Shown: piece by piece, positions 1 to 13,054 of the stretch
How positions within the stretch are numbered: position 1 is the stretch's first letter
Layout: each line of letters starts with the position of its first letter
From: Neoconidiobolus thromboides FSU 785
Lineage: Eukaryota; Entomophthoromycota; Entomophthoromycetes; Entomophthorales; Neoconidiobolaceae
Reading direction: 5' to 3'
Assembly (NCBI GenBank): GCA_025603075.1
Contig: MU626373.1
Span: 1 to 64,000 of the forward strand
Length of the DNA: 64,000 bases
Notes under the pieces: generated by a model
What the model was told of the DNA's origin: nothing
Databases searched by the model: none
Seen by the model: the letters and a program-made list of their open reading frames with translations, nothing else
Position numbers and translations under genes: made by a program

Positions 1-430
1 TTTTTAGATTTAACCGTTATATTGGACACAAACTTGAAATTTTAAATTTGGATTAATTTCTAAGTAGATTCTGAAACCAATTAGGACAGCCCCAAATATT
101 GAGTAATATTTAATAGAATTATATAGGAAGCATTTTATATAGCAAAAGCGGATTAAATTAAATACAAGAAAATGGCTAAAGATTAAAAACTAATGTACTC
201 TTAATAACTTTTTAAATGTGAAAATTAGATATCACATTTTTATATAAACAATTTTACTAATGTAGTTGTAGTCGAATTATACTTTTAAAAGTTTTAATAC
301 AAATGAAAAAGGAGTTTTGTTTTAGTTTATAACTAAGATGGGATTATTAAAAAAGTGTAACACTTGATTTTAATTAACATTTAATATTTAATAATTAATA
401 TTTAGTTTTTACCATTTTTAATATATGAAT

Positions 431-556
431 ATATGAGGATGTCTTTGATTTCATCACCTGGAAATGTTTTTTTGGTTTCATTACTCTTTCCATTTTTAAG
501 CGCTATTTGAGCGGAAAAATTGTTAGTAAAATTTTTAAGTAAAATACATCCCAATA
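431..556 (+). repeat. MITE-like ~105-bp element, copy 1
   Basis: Starts at ATATGAGGATGT and ends near ACATCCCAATA, with the family core AAGCGCTATTTGAGCGG. The left end is duplicated: a second, partial start lies about 30 bases in, so this copy is longer than most. Confidence 0.8.
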
Positions 557-680
557 GTTTTAAGTTTTTGTAATTATTAAAAACTTTTTATTAATTTTAT
601 AACAACTTGATCAAAACACTTTTTTGAACAGAAAAGTTTTATAAATTATATTAAGTATGTAAAATATCGCTTTGTTAATT

Positions 681-1107
681 CTATGATTGATATAACAATC
701 GCTTAAGCTGTGTTCTCGAGTTCAGACACAAGCAACTCTAAGCCTTTATTTTGATTTGCTATGGGAGTTTGTGTCATATAATTCTAAAGGACATTATTAT
801 CTTCCTGTTTTGATATCCATAGTTAAAGTATAAAAGAGGTTTTAGAACATAGTAACTCGGAACTTTTTAGTTGAATTATTCTCTGATGTTGTATCTTTAA
901 TAAAGCCACTAAATCTTTCTAATAGTATTTTACATAGATTTTATAGTAGTGTTGTCTATTCTATTCGTCTTACATAGTTCGTAGCCTATTACATGCTATT
1001 ATTCATAATCCAGGTCTATCTTAGTTACACATAAACTAAGACTTTTCGACTTACGACTAGTCAACCAAGAGCTGCTTTTGACTCCAACCACTGAGTACCA
1101 GGTTTCA
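681..1107 (+). repeat. LTR-like ~430-bp repeat, copy 1
   Basis: About 430 bp that matches the reverse complement of 34482-34915 over its whole length and, more weakly, 35365-35843. It starts CTATGATTGATATAACAATC and ends CCAGGTTTCA. It has no ORF. Size, lack of coding potential and multi-copy state fit a solo LTR or a short non-autonomous element. No clear target duplication is visible around this copy. Confidence 0.65.
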
Positions 1108-1407
1108 TAAACATTTGTTTTTTAATTTTCTTTAAATAAGCCAATTTTACTACTTTTTCTATTTTTTTATTTAAATGGAAAAACTACTAGTAAAATTCTT
1201 AATAATTAATATATATAATACTATTCTGACTAATAATTAGTTAATTAATTATTTTCATAATGTTTTTATAAAAGTATTGTTTTTTAGCTATAATAATGAT
1301 AAAAAGTTGTAAGCATATATTTTTTCATTTAAGTAATAAACATTTATTAAAACATAGTATTAAGACTCCTTAACAAAACATAAAAAATAATAAACATTAG
1401 TTAATTA

Positions 1408-1510
1408 TTGGGAATGTATTTTTGTGTTTAAGAATTTCACTAACAATTTTCCTGTTCAAGTGGCGCTTAAAAGGTAGAAAAGTGATGAAGCCAAAAAAAC
1501 ACCCCATATA
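1408..1510 (-). repeat. MITE-like element, copy 2
   Basis: Reverse-oriented family member, from GGGAATGTATTTTTGTG to CCAAAAAAACACCCCATATA, with core CAAGTGGCGCTTAAAA. Both ends are slightly diverged. Confidence 0.75.
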
Positions 1511-4500
1511 TATAGCAATTAAAAGTATTATTCTTTTAATTTTATCACTTTTTTTATCTTAAGTGTTGTCTAAATCAAAAAATTACTGGTAAAGTCCTTA
1601 AATAAAGAAACTCCTTCTTATATTAATTAAATAACTTTTTATAACAGAAACAAATTGTTATTTTCCTAACAAAAGACAAATTTTGTATAACAGGAGCTTT
1701 GATTTCTTAAGTGATAGGATACTTATCTGGTAATGTCTTTTTAAAAATTTATTTAATAACTTGTTCAATTTCTCCTTTACATAAAAATCGATAAAGAAAT
1801 GAAACAAAAAAACATGTTCATGTTTTTTATGTTTTTTAAAAGAGTATTTGGTTATAATTTAAATAAAACTAACATATAAAAATAGGTTTTTTACTTAAAT
1901 TTTATTAAAATAAAAGTTATTCTTAGAAGGACAAATTTATAAATAATCTAACATTATTTCTCACATGAACCGAAAATTAATCAGCAATATGTAATGGGTT
2001 TATCATTTGATAATCACTTGATCAATACCTCAATCGGTCCGAATTAAATGTTCCTATTCGGTCCAATCTGTATTAGTTAATTATGTAGTCTTGTACTTTA
2101 AAACTAAAGAATAGAAATTGTGCTTCATAAACAATATATTAGCTTCCAAGTTATGTCATTTTTTGTTAAAAAAATAGTCACTCTCTGGATTAAACAAGCG
2201 ATAATATTAATTTTTAATTTTTAATTAGGCCTAGTTCAATAAATTAAAGCTACTTCAAATTATTTAATATAGCATTTACAGCTGTATAAACATAAAATAA
2301 TACAGCCATTTATTATACAACTCTAATAAAATGATTTCACTATGAGATTGTATTACATTGTAACATCAAAATTCCTTACCAAGGGATACCAGATAAGCTT
2401 AAAACTTATAAGGCTTATGTGTCAATACAACTATTATTACTTTAATATATTTTCAGGATAAATATGAAATATTTATTCTGAAGCTTCTCACCTTTATATT
2501 TACACTAAAACCCGAAACTTTAGTTCGGTTTATATTAATATGAAATTAATCTGCATAAAAAAAATTAACACTGAAATTCATTTAATAAAAATGGCTTAAA
2601 GTTTACACTACTCTAATTTTCAATACTCAATTTCCGCCTAGTAATTAGGCTATATTTCATCAGACCAAGAAAGTAGAAAGACAAAAATTTTAGGATATCT
2701 AATTTGGTTTCCATAACTTTAATTTGATAGAGTGGTATAAACTGCTACTAATATATTTATATTATTAATTTAGAAAGCGATGGAGGTAAAAAGTAGTATT
2801 AAATATATAAAATGTGGGATAGTAAAATGTTGATTATAATTACTGCCAGATGCTAGATTGTTTACATTGAACTTTATTTTTTCTATAAACAGTAACGCCT
2901 TAAAATACTTTAATTACTCATTACATGAACATAAGGGAAAAAACTATATAACATCAAGTTGAAATAATCCTTTCAAACAATTGATTATTATAAGTTATTG
3001 AGGGCATATCATAATTAGTAATATATAAGTATAAAACAAAAATCTCACTTTTTAGAAATATAAGAGATGATCAATTATTAAACTATTATTTATAAAGTAT
3101 ATAAAATGATACACTTGTGTTCATTCAAAAGAAAAGGTAATCGGATTTTAATATTTATTCAACAGAAAAACTACTAAACCCAAACTATGAATAAATAAAA
3201 CTTTTGTGGTTTACAGTTTAATTTTAGTAGCGTGAACTATAAAAAGATTTATATCAGTAGAAAAATATAGCATTTAATAAATCGAGACTAAAACATACTA
3301 TCACTTTGATTTACTTTATTTTCGCTTTATTGTATTGCTATACTACATCATACGATCATTTAAATTGAGGTAAACAAAATAAAGCCTTATTTTATAAAAG
3401 CGAATTTCTATTATCTGCTTAGATTGCTAATATACTATCAAAAGGTAGGTTTCTAAAACTGAATTTGTTTGAGACAAAAATGCTGAGATGGTCTTTTAAG
3501 AAGTAGCATAAATGTCTTATTACGACATACACCAGCTGATTTGGCCACAAGTTTCTTTATTTTAGGATAGTAGTTGCTATAGGGTTTTTAATCGATTTCC
3601 TTCAAGATAGTTAAGGTACAATTTAACAAAATTAGTAAACTTGCTTATAAATATACCCCAATACCGTTGTTAAGCTAATTGAAATCATAACACTATTTTT
3701 TTGTTAAATTACGATTTATAGCCAAAAAATAATTTTTAATAAATATTGAAAGATTAAATGACATTTAACATGTCTATTTCTACAAAATCCCTTACAGCGT
3801 TATGGTTTAAAGGGGTAGTTTATTAAAAAAGAATAAAATTGAAATTTAGATGGATCATTTTGTTTAAGGGCGTAATAGACGAAACAGGATTTCAATATCA
3901 CTTAGCATCAACCATAGTTATTTCAATATTTTATAATATATTAGTCAATTAATTCATTAAGATCATCTTATATTAATGATGACATTAAATTTAGCGATAT
4001 AATCAGCTGCTTTAGTTTACGATTACATTAAGAATAAGTACGACTTTGAATTTGAAAAACTGGAAAAAGGTTTATTACTACATATCAGTTATGGTATTAG
4101 GGAAAATGATGTTTGCATTTTGTTAGCATGCTAACAGATTTAAATACATTTAAGACTAGCATCTATATTATACTATAAGAGGGAAAGTAATAAATATTAA
4201 GTGACTATAATCATTAGAGTTTCTATTTTGATGTATTTTGAGGTTAGCAGCCCATCAATTTTTGTAAAATGTGCTATGAGATAATCAAATTTGTAATTTT
4301 ATATAAAAATCAAGCTTGATATATTTAAAAAGAGGATCAATAAATTTACTTCCATTAGTAGTTTTTCGCAAACTATTAAAACTACTTTTACGAATCTTAA
4401 GGTTATTGAAGGCCAATATTATAAACTAAGCTACTTGTAGTATCTGTTCATCCTTGGAGTTTACTATAATTTCGAAAATTAATTAAAATTATTCTTATAA

Positions 4501-5989
4501 ACTAAATTCAATTTATTAGCTAATAATCAAATTAAAAATATTCTTTAGCACTCATAGAATATAATATGAAGGGATAATTAGAAATTATTAGTGTACAGCA
4601 TATAAGTAAGGAATATGGTTTAGGGGGATATAGCAATTTTGTCAAGAAACTAAAGAACATTGCCGTCATTTATATTAAAAATAAATTTAATACTCATTCC
4701 TATTTTAAAGCCATAAATAAAATATATTATAAGTTTTCTTTAAAGTGGTTTGGTGGTGTTGAATGGTTTTTTAAGCATTTTGTCAAATTTCTAGTTAAAT
4801 TGTCAATTATGCAAAGTCTGAGTCATACAAGTAGACAGGAATGCCAAAATAAGAACAATTTGATAAAGTATTTGAAATTTGAGCCTTTAAGGAATTATGC
4901 GGGGTCACGCTGTACGAAATTTTACTTAATTAAGGAAATGTACTTAATTTTGAGAATAATATTAAGGAGAAGTTACCAACACTATGTAAATTTGTGTATT
5001 TTAATATCAAATAAGTAGTCGTATATTCCTATTGTATATTGGTATTCTTCAATAAAATTTCGCCCAAGTCAATATATTAAATTAGGGGAGTGAATTCAAA
5101 AACGGCTTAAACCATTTTTATTACTACGATAAAATATGCACTTAATATTATTATATTTTCAATTCATTTAATTAAGGATATCTATTTTAATAATAAATTA
5201 TAACTGATACTATATCTTGATTATCTGTGTTCTCGTTTGATATGAAATTAATAATACTCACATTTACACTAGACATCCTTCGTATATTATTCATTTCATT
5301 GAGGGTATTTTATAAACCTTGAACATTACCAAGCCTAATGAATGTAAACAAAGGATAATTATTTGCTTATTTTAGTTAAAAGGTTTTAAGAATTTTATAT
5401 AAATTTTATAATGTTACCTGCAAATATTCAAAGGTACGAATAAATAAACAGTATATTTTGGAAACAAACCGGAATTAAGCTCATTTTTTAAAATTAGTAA
5501 AGGTATCCAGCCTAGAACAAAATACTAAATGTTGGTTGGTTTAAAAAAGAATCCCTTATCCTTTAAATAGCCAATAATATTATTATAATTTTGAAACATT
5601 AATATCCACTGTTAATGATTGGGAGAATTATAAGCAATTTTTAAAATGATTGGCTTAACTAAGGATAAAAGCCTACTCATCTTAAGGATAGTAATATTTT
5701 GTTGAGTCCTATTATTCATATTAAGCTATAAAAAGGTGCTTTAGTCGCCTGACCAGCAATATTTTTAAAACCAAAAAATTCGATTTTCATTCCTTAATTA
5801 AATTGAATATTCTTTGAAACAATATAATATATTCATTAACCTTCTGCAATTTTAGAATATCCATTGTCTTTTCATATATTGTTTGACTTTTTTCATTTGA
5901 GTGCTATAGTGTACTTATTTACTTTTTAATACATAATTTATTTTTTTGGGTAGAACCCTTTCTGTTAACAGCTTTAATAATAATCAAAA

Positions 5990-7192
5990 ATGAATCATAA
6001 TTTCCCTAACGGACGTAGTATGTCAGGAGATAACATAAATGCACCAAATGATCCTAATTTCTACAACTATGGTAATTTTCCACCATACATGCAACAAGGT
6101 CAGCAAGCAATGGGACCACAAGTTGCAGGTAATGGACAAGCAATCCCACACCATTATCAGCAACACCACCAACAACACCATCCTCATCATCAAAGACGTT
6201 TGTCACTACACTCTGGATCTATGCCTAATATGGTAGCTCCTTTTTCCAACTCATTAAAGAATGAACCCATGTTTGATAACCATGGTCCAGATGGTGATGG
6301 TATTGGAGTTACAACATCTTCTATGGTTGCTCCTATAAATATTAATCGTCATCGCCCACCCCGTTTTAATAACTGGGACGACCCAAATTTGTACGGAATT
6401 CGAGAACCATCATTGAATAATTCACCACACAACATTATATCCCCTATTTCAGAAGATTTTAATTATGATTCTAATGAAAGCGACCCTTCTTTGTCCGCGA
6501 GTTTCGGTGCAAACTCCCATCCCCACGCCCATCCCCTTTCAAATCCAAGAATGGTAAATCGACATCATGCAAATAGCTTCAGCAATGATAATATAGATCA
6601 ATACATCAATTTTGCATCAAATCCTCCCAACCAAGGACATTATTCTATGTCTTTACCAAATCAAGCTTCTCAAAACTCTGGGTGGTATAATCATGGAGTA
6701 AATCCAGATGGGCCACACTCAACTTCAAGATCTGCTAGAGGCTCAGTTGGGCTAGACCCCGATCATCTCGCGAAACAGTAAGTTGATTTTAGTTATTTGT
6801 ATTCGGTATCTAAATTTTAATTAGTGACATAATAATGATGGAAAAACGTCGTCGCCGCAGAGAATCTCATAATGCTGGTAATTATAATCAAAAATTTAAA
6901 AAAAATAGTTGCTCATTTATTTTTTGTAGTTGAAAGACGTCGTCGTGATAACATCAATGAGAAAATTCAAGAGCTTAGTACTCTTCTCCCAAGCTCTTTA
7001 ATTGATAATTCCAAGAGTAACAAAGGACAAATTTTACGTAAATCAGTGGACTACATTCGCCAGCTTCAAACTCTTATTAGCCAAAAGCAAGCTGAAGGGG
7101 AATTTACTGATTTGGACCTTTTACCTAAAGTTCAAGGTTTAGGTAGTATTGATGAAGACGGTTACACCCAAAACCAAAGCCATTCACAATAA
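5990..7192 (+). CDS. bHLH transcription factor (USF/Mitf-like basic region)
   Basis: Three exons, 5990-6777, 6825-6877 and 6930-7192, give a 367-residue protein. Residues ~1-262 are low-complexity and rich in Asn, His, Gln, Pro and Ser, with a His/Gln run near residue 55. The basic region is split over the exon 2/3 junction and reads [19 protein letters not shown], followed by helix-loop-helix with [17 protein letters not shown] and a short leucine-containing tail. The His, Glu and Arg spacing (H-x3-E-x3-R) is that of E-box (CACGTG) binding bHLH proteins. It is probably a nuclear DNA-binding dimer. Exon 2 is only 53 nt. Related fungal proteins regulate lipid, phosphate or developmental genes; the targets here cannot be told from sequence. 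Family call firm, function open. Confidence 0.88.
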
Positions 7193-7974
7193 GTTGTGTC
7201 TTTTACCATCAATATTCACGTCCAGCACTTGGCCCAACCATTTGATTTTTGAATATAATTTTATAAGTTTTGTATTGATCCATGCCTATAATTATTTGCC
7301 TTTAATATTAATACTCTGCAGATATTGCTAATTTTTGACCCCTATCTCCAACTGTTTAATTATCCCTTATTAAGCTTTCTATACCTTGAATAAGATCTTT
7401 TTGTGTATAAAAAACCTTTACCTTTAAACATTTTAGCTTGTATTTTTTGATATTATTTTCTCACACAATAATATCTCCACTTTTTCGGTTTTACAATAGT
7501 AATTAAAATTCCTTATTCTAAACGCACTTAGTAATGTAATGTGATTTCAGTTACTATGGCATTAATAAAAACTTTAAATTGAGCTGTATTTTGTGCTTTA
7601 TTGGCTATTTTCTATAAGCGAAACTCTCCTTTATAGATTTATTAGGGATGAAGTACTAATACAAAAAAATTATTTTCCAAAAAAAAAAACTATTACTTTA
7701 TATTCTAATTTATTCAGATATAAGAAATTCATTTTTTATTTATTGTATTTGTTTATACTTGTAGCAAATGTATTCCTTAGCTTAATATTAAATATAAAGT
7801 AATTTGAATCTGGCTTATAACCTGAATTTATAGAATAATTATTTACATTATTACTTGTAATTCATACTAAGCCTGATATTTACTTAAGATTTAAAATTAA
7901 GCCCAATGTTGTTAGTAATAGTTTTTCATTCAAGTACGCCATTTAAGCTGGGCCTTAACATAATAAATTAAATT

Positions 7975-8409
7975 TTAATTTATAAAATCTAATATTGCAT
8001 TACCATTTTTAACCTTAAATTCTTGAACATTTAAATAGTCAAGTTTTATTAGCTTTTTAAATACTTCAATATTAATTGTAGAAGTTGAAGTGATAGTTAC
8101 TAAGCTCCTAACAAGGGAGATAGGTATATTACTATAGCTCAGGAGCTCCTTAGTGATGGGGTCAAAAGCTTTGCAAACAATTTGAAGAATATGGAGCCCT
8201 TGCTTAAAATATATTAGTCGAAAATATTTAAACCTAAATTCAAGACTGCTAACTTTTGGCCAATGTAGGGTCGTTAATTCAGTGTACTTGCGTAGCGAAT
8301 ATACTAAAACTATTATTCTATTAGGATTATTATGGTTAACTGTTTGATATACCAATATAGTATCGTTACCCCTCCCAAATTTTTTATCAGTGCTTACATC
8401 GCTATTGGT
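7975..8409 (-). pseudogene. Start-less ORF fragment, possibly leucine-rich-repeat/F-box-like
   Basis: An open frame of about 145 codons on the minus strand with no ATG near its 5' end; the first in-frame start-like codon is TTG at 8355. The protein has spaced leucines and hydrophobics (WPKVSSLEF, KLIKLDYLNVQEFKV) reminiscent of the degenerate LRRs of fungal F-box proteins. It stops at 7975 with no obvious downstream exon. A decayed gene or orphan exon is the likeliest reading. I cannot assign a family with confidence. Confidence 0.3.
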
Positions 8410-8561
8410 TCATAAGACTATAGCCACTTTATATAATTTATCAGTTAGACTATGATAATATTTCTATTTTTAATAAGACTAGTTTCTTATAAAACAATTG
8501 TAAATACCATTTTTTTTAAAACTAAATTAAATTATTGATAATTATACTCTTTATAATAAAA

Positions 8562-8652
8562 CATATGGGGATGTTTCTTTTGATTTTATCACTTTTTCCA
8601 TTTTTCAAGTACTATTTGAGTAGGCTAATTAATAAAATTTTTAAACAAAAAA
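8562..8652 (+). repeat. MITE-like element, copy 3 (3'-truncated)
   Basis: Left end ATATGGGGATGT is intact. The core (CAAGTACTATTTGAGTAGG) is diverged and the right terminal repeat is missing. Confidence 0.7.
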
Positions 8653-8937
8653 AGCAAGTTGAATACAAATGGTTATTTTTTATAGAGTAAAAAATTAATA
8701 TCAATAATTATATTTCGCACTGAGTTTCTAAGTACATTTAAATAAATATTAGTTTTTTCTTAACTCAAATATAAGTAATATTAATATACAAATAAATCAG
8801 TTGTTAATACTATAGTTAAATTTGTTTTTTAATTAATAAATTAATAACAAATATTTGTATAATCTTTCAAATTTTTAGCAAACTTTTACCCATTAGCTGC
8901 TGCAAAAAAATCAAGAGTCTTTATCATCTGTTCTGGT

Positions 8938-8956
8938 TCAAAGGGGACCCCTTTGA
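8938..8956. repeat. Perfect 19-nt GC-rich palindrome
   Basis: TCAAAGGGGACCCCTTTGA has 9-bp arms around one central base. It stands out in an AT-rich spacer. It could be a dimeric protein site or chance; no neighbour indicates a role. Confidence 0.6.
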
Positions 8957-9183
8957 GTAAGGATAACTTCAATCATCGAATACTCACATATTATTCTTAC
9001 ATTTGTCTTCTTTTTCTAATATCTGACTGTTCCATTTAAGCTTTCTCTAAAAAACAAAATAATGTGACTAGGTATATTGTCAACGATATAACTAATCAAA
9101 AGATATATGCTAAGTTGTAGAATAAGCACAAAGAATCCTTGCTATTCTTAAAGCTTTGCTATAATATTAACATAAGAATATAA

Positions 9184-9287
9184 ATATGGGAATATCTTTT
9201 TGTTCTATCATTTAGTCCATTTTTTTATATAATGTTAAAGTTGCACGACTTTTTAACAAAGTTTAACAAAAAAGATATCACCGCATA
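9184..9287 (+). repeat. MITE-like element, copy 4 (degenerate)
   Basis: Starts ATATGGGAATATCTTTTTG and ends AAAAAAGATATCACCGCATAT. The core is poorly preserved but length and ends agree with the family. Confidence 0.5.
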
Positions 9288-9526
9288 TATTTATTAGTCT
9301 AAGCATGACAATCCATTAACTATCATAAAATAAATCTTACAATTTACTTATTTTTTCATGTAAACATATTTAAATAACATTTCGAAATCAGAAAATAGTT
9401 AATTGCTTGTACTTAAATTTACTTACTATATCATAGGGTTTATAAATGACATATTGCGAATAATATCAATGGTAACTTAAAACTTATTGTTTATTATTTA
9501 CTTTTTTCCATTTTTCTAAATTGTGA

Positions 9527-10097
9527 TTATAACTTTGGGTCTATTTTTTTACGATACTCTTCTTGCTTGCTTTCGATATCTGTCCAAAAGGCGTTGATGT
9601 CAACGAGATCAAATTTACGTGGACGAGGAAGATTATGGTCTGAGGGTAACTTGACGTTTGATTCATGAGTAATGCCTACGTATCTTCTTTCTCTGTTTTT
9701 GTCATCTTTTACTCGGTAATATTTTACAAACCCTGGTAGCAGAGCAAATAATGTGTGGTCTCTGCCCATACCGACCTAAATTAAATTTAATAAATTTTCT
9801 TTCACTTTCTGCTAGAAAATTACGTTTTCTCCTGGGAACAATTTGGTACCTCTTTGGCGGAACAATATGTTACCTGCTTTAACTAATTGGCCTAAAGATT
9901 TGTTTAGATTTATTGATACTTTTAGTTCTTAAAAAATAAATACCATCAAATCTTTTTGCTCCTAATCTTCTACCAGCTGAATCACGTCCATTTTTAGTCG
10001 AACCTCCTGATTTCTTAGTTGCATGTCGTACTTGATTTAATAAAAAGTTGTTTATATTATTAAATCCCTTGATTCCAGTACTTATTAAATTGAGCAT
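9527..10097 (-). CDS. MRP7: Mitochondrial large-subunit ribosomal protein bL27m
   Basis: Three exons on the minus strand: 10097-9944, 9891-9824 and 9775-9527, 156 residues. A short basic N-terminal stretch (residues ~1-25, consistent with a mitochondrial targeting sequence) precedes the bL27 core: [50 protein letters not shown] and [10 protein letters not shown]. The core motifs cross both splice junctions, which fixes the introns (52 and 48 nt). The ~70-residue C-terminal extension is typical of mitochondrial rather than bacterial L27. bL27 sits near the peptidyl-transferase centre of the mitoribosome. Yeast calls this protein Mrp7. Confidence 0.93.
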
Positions 10098-11285
10098 TTT
10101 CTATTTTTTTATTAAGCCTTTTTTAATTTTAAATTTGATATTTTAATGTTCAAATATTATGGGAGTTTTTTGTTAGAACTTAAATTAAGGTCAATTTATG
10201 CAGCAAAAACCAAATAGCTGCAATTTAATAAATGGGGTAAAGTTGTAAATTTAATATATTTTGTATATAGAAGTAGTCGTATAGAGGCAATCATTTAAGC
10301 TAGTTAGAAGTAGAGTATTCATTTTAATCTATATGGAATGATTTTATTGGCAATTTATTCATAATTTAAGATAATTATTAAATCCAAGTAGTTTTTAATA
10401 TACTTCCATATGAGAAATGATAGGGATTTATATAATTTACTTTTTAACAGTTAATCTCAGTATACAGGCTATTGCAACTCTTTTGAGGGCCAACTAACTG
10501 CTCATTTAAGAGAGAAATTTATGTCATATTCAGTTAATTATAAGGACTAGGCTTTAAGAAATTGGTTGTAGAATAGTTTGGCTACAAAACCTACCATCAT
10601 AAAAGTTGGAAAAGAGCTGTAATAGCTGTATAAAGTGCTGTTTAAAGTTTAAAGTTTAAAATCCTCATAGGTTTAATAAGGTTTGGATTATAAGAACATT
10701 GTAAAACCCCCTTGTAAATAAAAACTCAACTTAAGAATTAAATGAAATAATAAGTCTAGAGCGGAATTATAGCAATAATAATCTACTACCAGCAAGTAAT
10801 TTTAGTAATGATAATAAATCTCAAAGAGTTTTAAATTAAATTCGAAAATAGAATTAATTTTCAGTTAAGCCACAAATAAAATAGAGCTTTGGGGTAAGCT
10901 TATAATTTCCAAATAAATGCAGCTAAAAGGAGCCGTGTTCTAACTATCAAATCAGAGCGGTCCAATAGATTAAGCATTTTAACTTGTATCCGCTAATTAC
11001 GAGTTTAAGCTAAAAGTTTCAACTTAAAAGTGAGATGAATTCATTGCCATCTTTGATTAAATCAGTAAACAAAATTAAACCCAAAGATGTCCAATCAATA
11101 TGATCAAATGTGTGAATCCAACCAATAACAGCATAGTAGGGTAAGTTGAATTTTGAAATATTCAAAACGTTAAAAAAAAGAATAGACATAGATTTTGAAT
11201 TGAATTGGGGTTAACTTTACAATTATTTAATATAATTCAACTTTAGAAGTTAGTTTATATAAAAAAGGATAATAGAAATATTGAT
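10098..11285. other. Intergenic region, divergent promoters
   Basis: About 1.2 kb between divergently transcribed bL27m and the Rab gene. It contains a short tandem GTTTAAA repeat near 10640. No gene, RNA or family repeat is recognised. Promoters for both flanking genes must lie here, but no sharp motif is evident. Confidence 0.55.
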
Positions 11286-12261
11286 ATGCATTCTTTACTT
11301 GAAGCTAAAGTGGTTGTTCTTGGAAGTCAAGGTACTCTTTTTTCATAATAAACTTATTTTTCCGCTTTCTAATTTTACAATTATTATTTTCTTAGGAGTT
11401 GGTAAATCTTCTCTAGTTTTAAGATATGTTCAAAGAACTTTTTCACCTAATTGCCCTTCTACAATTGGTGCCGCATTTTCTATAACAAAGATGTATTTTT
11501 TATTGTTTTTAATTTTTTATGATATTTACATTTCAAAATTAGTGTGGTTGATGGTTGTAAAGTTCGTCTACAGATTTGGGATACCGCTGGGCAAGAAAGA
11601 TTTAGATCTATGGTAAATTATTCCCATTATTAAGTTTTCGCAATAACTCACTTCATTTAGGCGCCGATGTATTACCGCGGAGTATGTTTTGAAAAGTTGA
11701 TAATTTATTTTTAATTAATCTTGAATCTAGGCTACAGCTGCCATCTTGGTATATGATATAACTTCAGAGGAAAGTTTTAATGATATGAATAGATGGTTAG
11801 ATGGTAAATAATATGTTATTGTTTAGTTATTTTTTATAATTTCAATAGAACTTAAAAGAAACATGTCGGAAGATCTTAGTAAGTTTCATTATAAGCTTTA
11901 ATGAATATAGTTAATCATTGTTAGTCATTCATATCGTGGGCAATAAAATGGATTTAGCAGAAGAAGGGCGTGAAGTATCGCTTTCAAAAGTGTATGATTA
12001 TGTAAGGAATGAACTTCAAGCACAATATAAGATACATGAAGTTTCAGCAAAAGAGGATCAAGGTAAATTAAATGTGTTAAGCTTATTGAACGCTATCTAA
12101 TTTGACTTTTAGGCGTAGATAAGTTGTTTTTAGAATTAACTCAAGAATTAGTTGAACATAAAAATAGGATTGAAAGTAATCAACAAGCCAAAGCAAGTGG
12201 AAAAATTAATGTTAATCCAAGTACACAATCTCAAACCACAACCAACTCTTGTTGCATTTAA
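11286..12261 (+). CDS. Rab-family small GTPase (Rab5/21/22-like group)
   Basis: Eight exons: 11286-11331, 11396-11492, 11543-11612, 11661-11681, 11731-11803, 11849-11878, 11925-12062 and 12113-12261; 207 residues. All G motifs are present and several cross splice junctions: GSQGVGKSS (P-loop), TIGAAF (switch I), IWDTAGQERFRSM (switch II), NKMD and SAKE. Downstream, YYRGATAAILVYDIT is the usual Rab RabF region. The C terminus ends in ...SCCI, a di-cysteine prenylation signal, so it is membrane-anchored. Exons 4 and 6 are only 21 and 30 nt. By general resemblance it belongs with endosomal Rab5/21/22-type proteins; exact orthology was not settled. Role: vesicle tethering and fusion. Confidence 0.9.
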
Positions 12262-13054
12262 TTTATATTAATTTAATTTATTTATTATTAATTGCAAACC
12301 AGTCTTATCTTTTATAAATGTGTTAGTTTTTTATAGGAAGGTCTCTTTCATTCCCTAGAGCTAACTAAATAATGTTGGTAACGTCAAGGTTCTCACTTTT
12401 CTTAGAAGATATCAGCCCTATTATTTTTTGCACGTTATTGTTTAAAATTTATTTTTAATATTGAAGTTACATTTCTATTTCATAATTTCATTCTAAAGCT
12501 TGATTTAATTTCCAAAAGCTGGTCCTTTTTACATTAAATAGTCTAATTTTTAATTATTGTTTATTACTATTTTGATATAGCCATTAGTAAATGAGTATAT
12601 TATAGTTTGATTTGTAAAAACTAATAAAAAATAAATTTATAGAGCTTACTTTTGTATATTATTTTATTTCATAACATTACAAAACTACTAGTATTCAATT
12701 AAACATGAAACATAAATGCTAGTTATTCTTTAGTGACTTAAAGGTATTCATTCTTAAGAACAAAAGATTTCAATTTCATAACCTATTCCAGTTTATCTTG
12801 GTAAGATTTCAATTTCATTTTTTATAAAAATGGAATCAAAATTTAAATGGTTTTTTTCTGACCTTATTTTTTCGCAATAAAGAAGCTAATTTTAGCACCC
12901 AATTAAATTCATTTTAGTTTTGCAAAATAAATCAAGCTGTATCTTTCTTTTCAAATAATCTATTCTAAAGAGTAATAATTAATAAAGTTAAAATCAATTG
13001 TATTAAAATGTGTATAAAAGTTTTAGAGTTGAACTTTAAAAAGTTAATTTGAAG
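12262..13054. other. Intergenic region
   Basis: AT-rich spacer between two same-strand genes. A direct repeat AAGATTTCAATTTCAT occurs near 12765 and again near 12804. No gene or RNA is recognised. Confidence 0.55.

Larger units (their letters stand above)
1..5989. other. Gene-free AT-rich region with dispersed repeats
   Basis: No reading frame here has protein-like composition or joins into a gene across plausible introns. The recognisable content is two copies of the MITE-like family (431-556 and 1408-1510) and one copy of the ~430-bp LTR-like repeat (681-1107), listed separately. The rest is AT-rich sequence in which I see no RNA gene or conserved motif. The last ~150 bases before 5990 are pyrimidine-rich and presumably hold the promoter and 5' UTR of the bHLH gene. 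Confidence 0.6.
7193..9526. other. Intergenic region with an ORF fragment and MITE copies
   Basis: Between the bHLH gene and bL27m. It holds one start-less open frame (7975-8409, minus), two MITE-like copies (8562-8652 and 9184-9287) and a GC-rich palindrome at 8938-8956. Otherwise AT-rich with no recognisable gene. Confidence 0.55.

Noticed and set aside
4800-5018. 72-codon open frame in the first gene-free region
   Set aside because: Starts at TTG, has no family resemblance and no splice-linked extension; chance frame in AT-rich DNA.
7593-7802. 69-codon open frame downstream of the bHLH gene
   Set aside because: Composition is poly-Phe/Leu/Ile/Lys as expected from AT-rich noncoding DNA; no coding signs.
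10917-11000. Slightly GC-richer stretch considered as a possible tRNA
   Set aside because: No cloverleaf, B-box or acceptor-stem pairing could be made.
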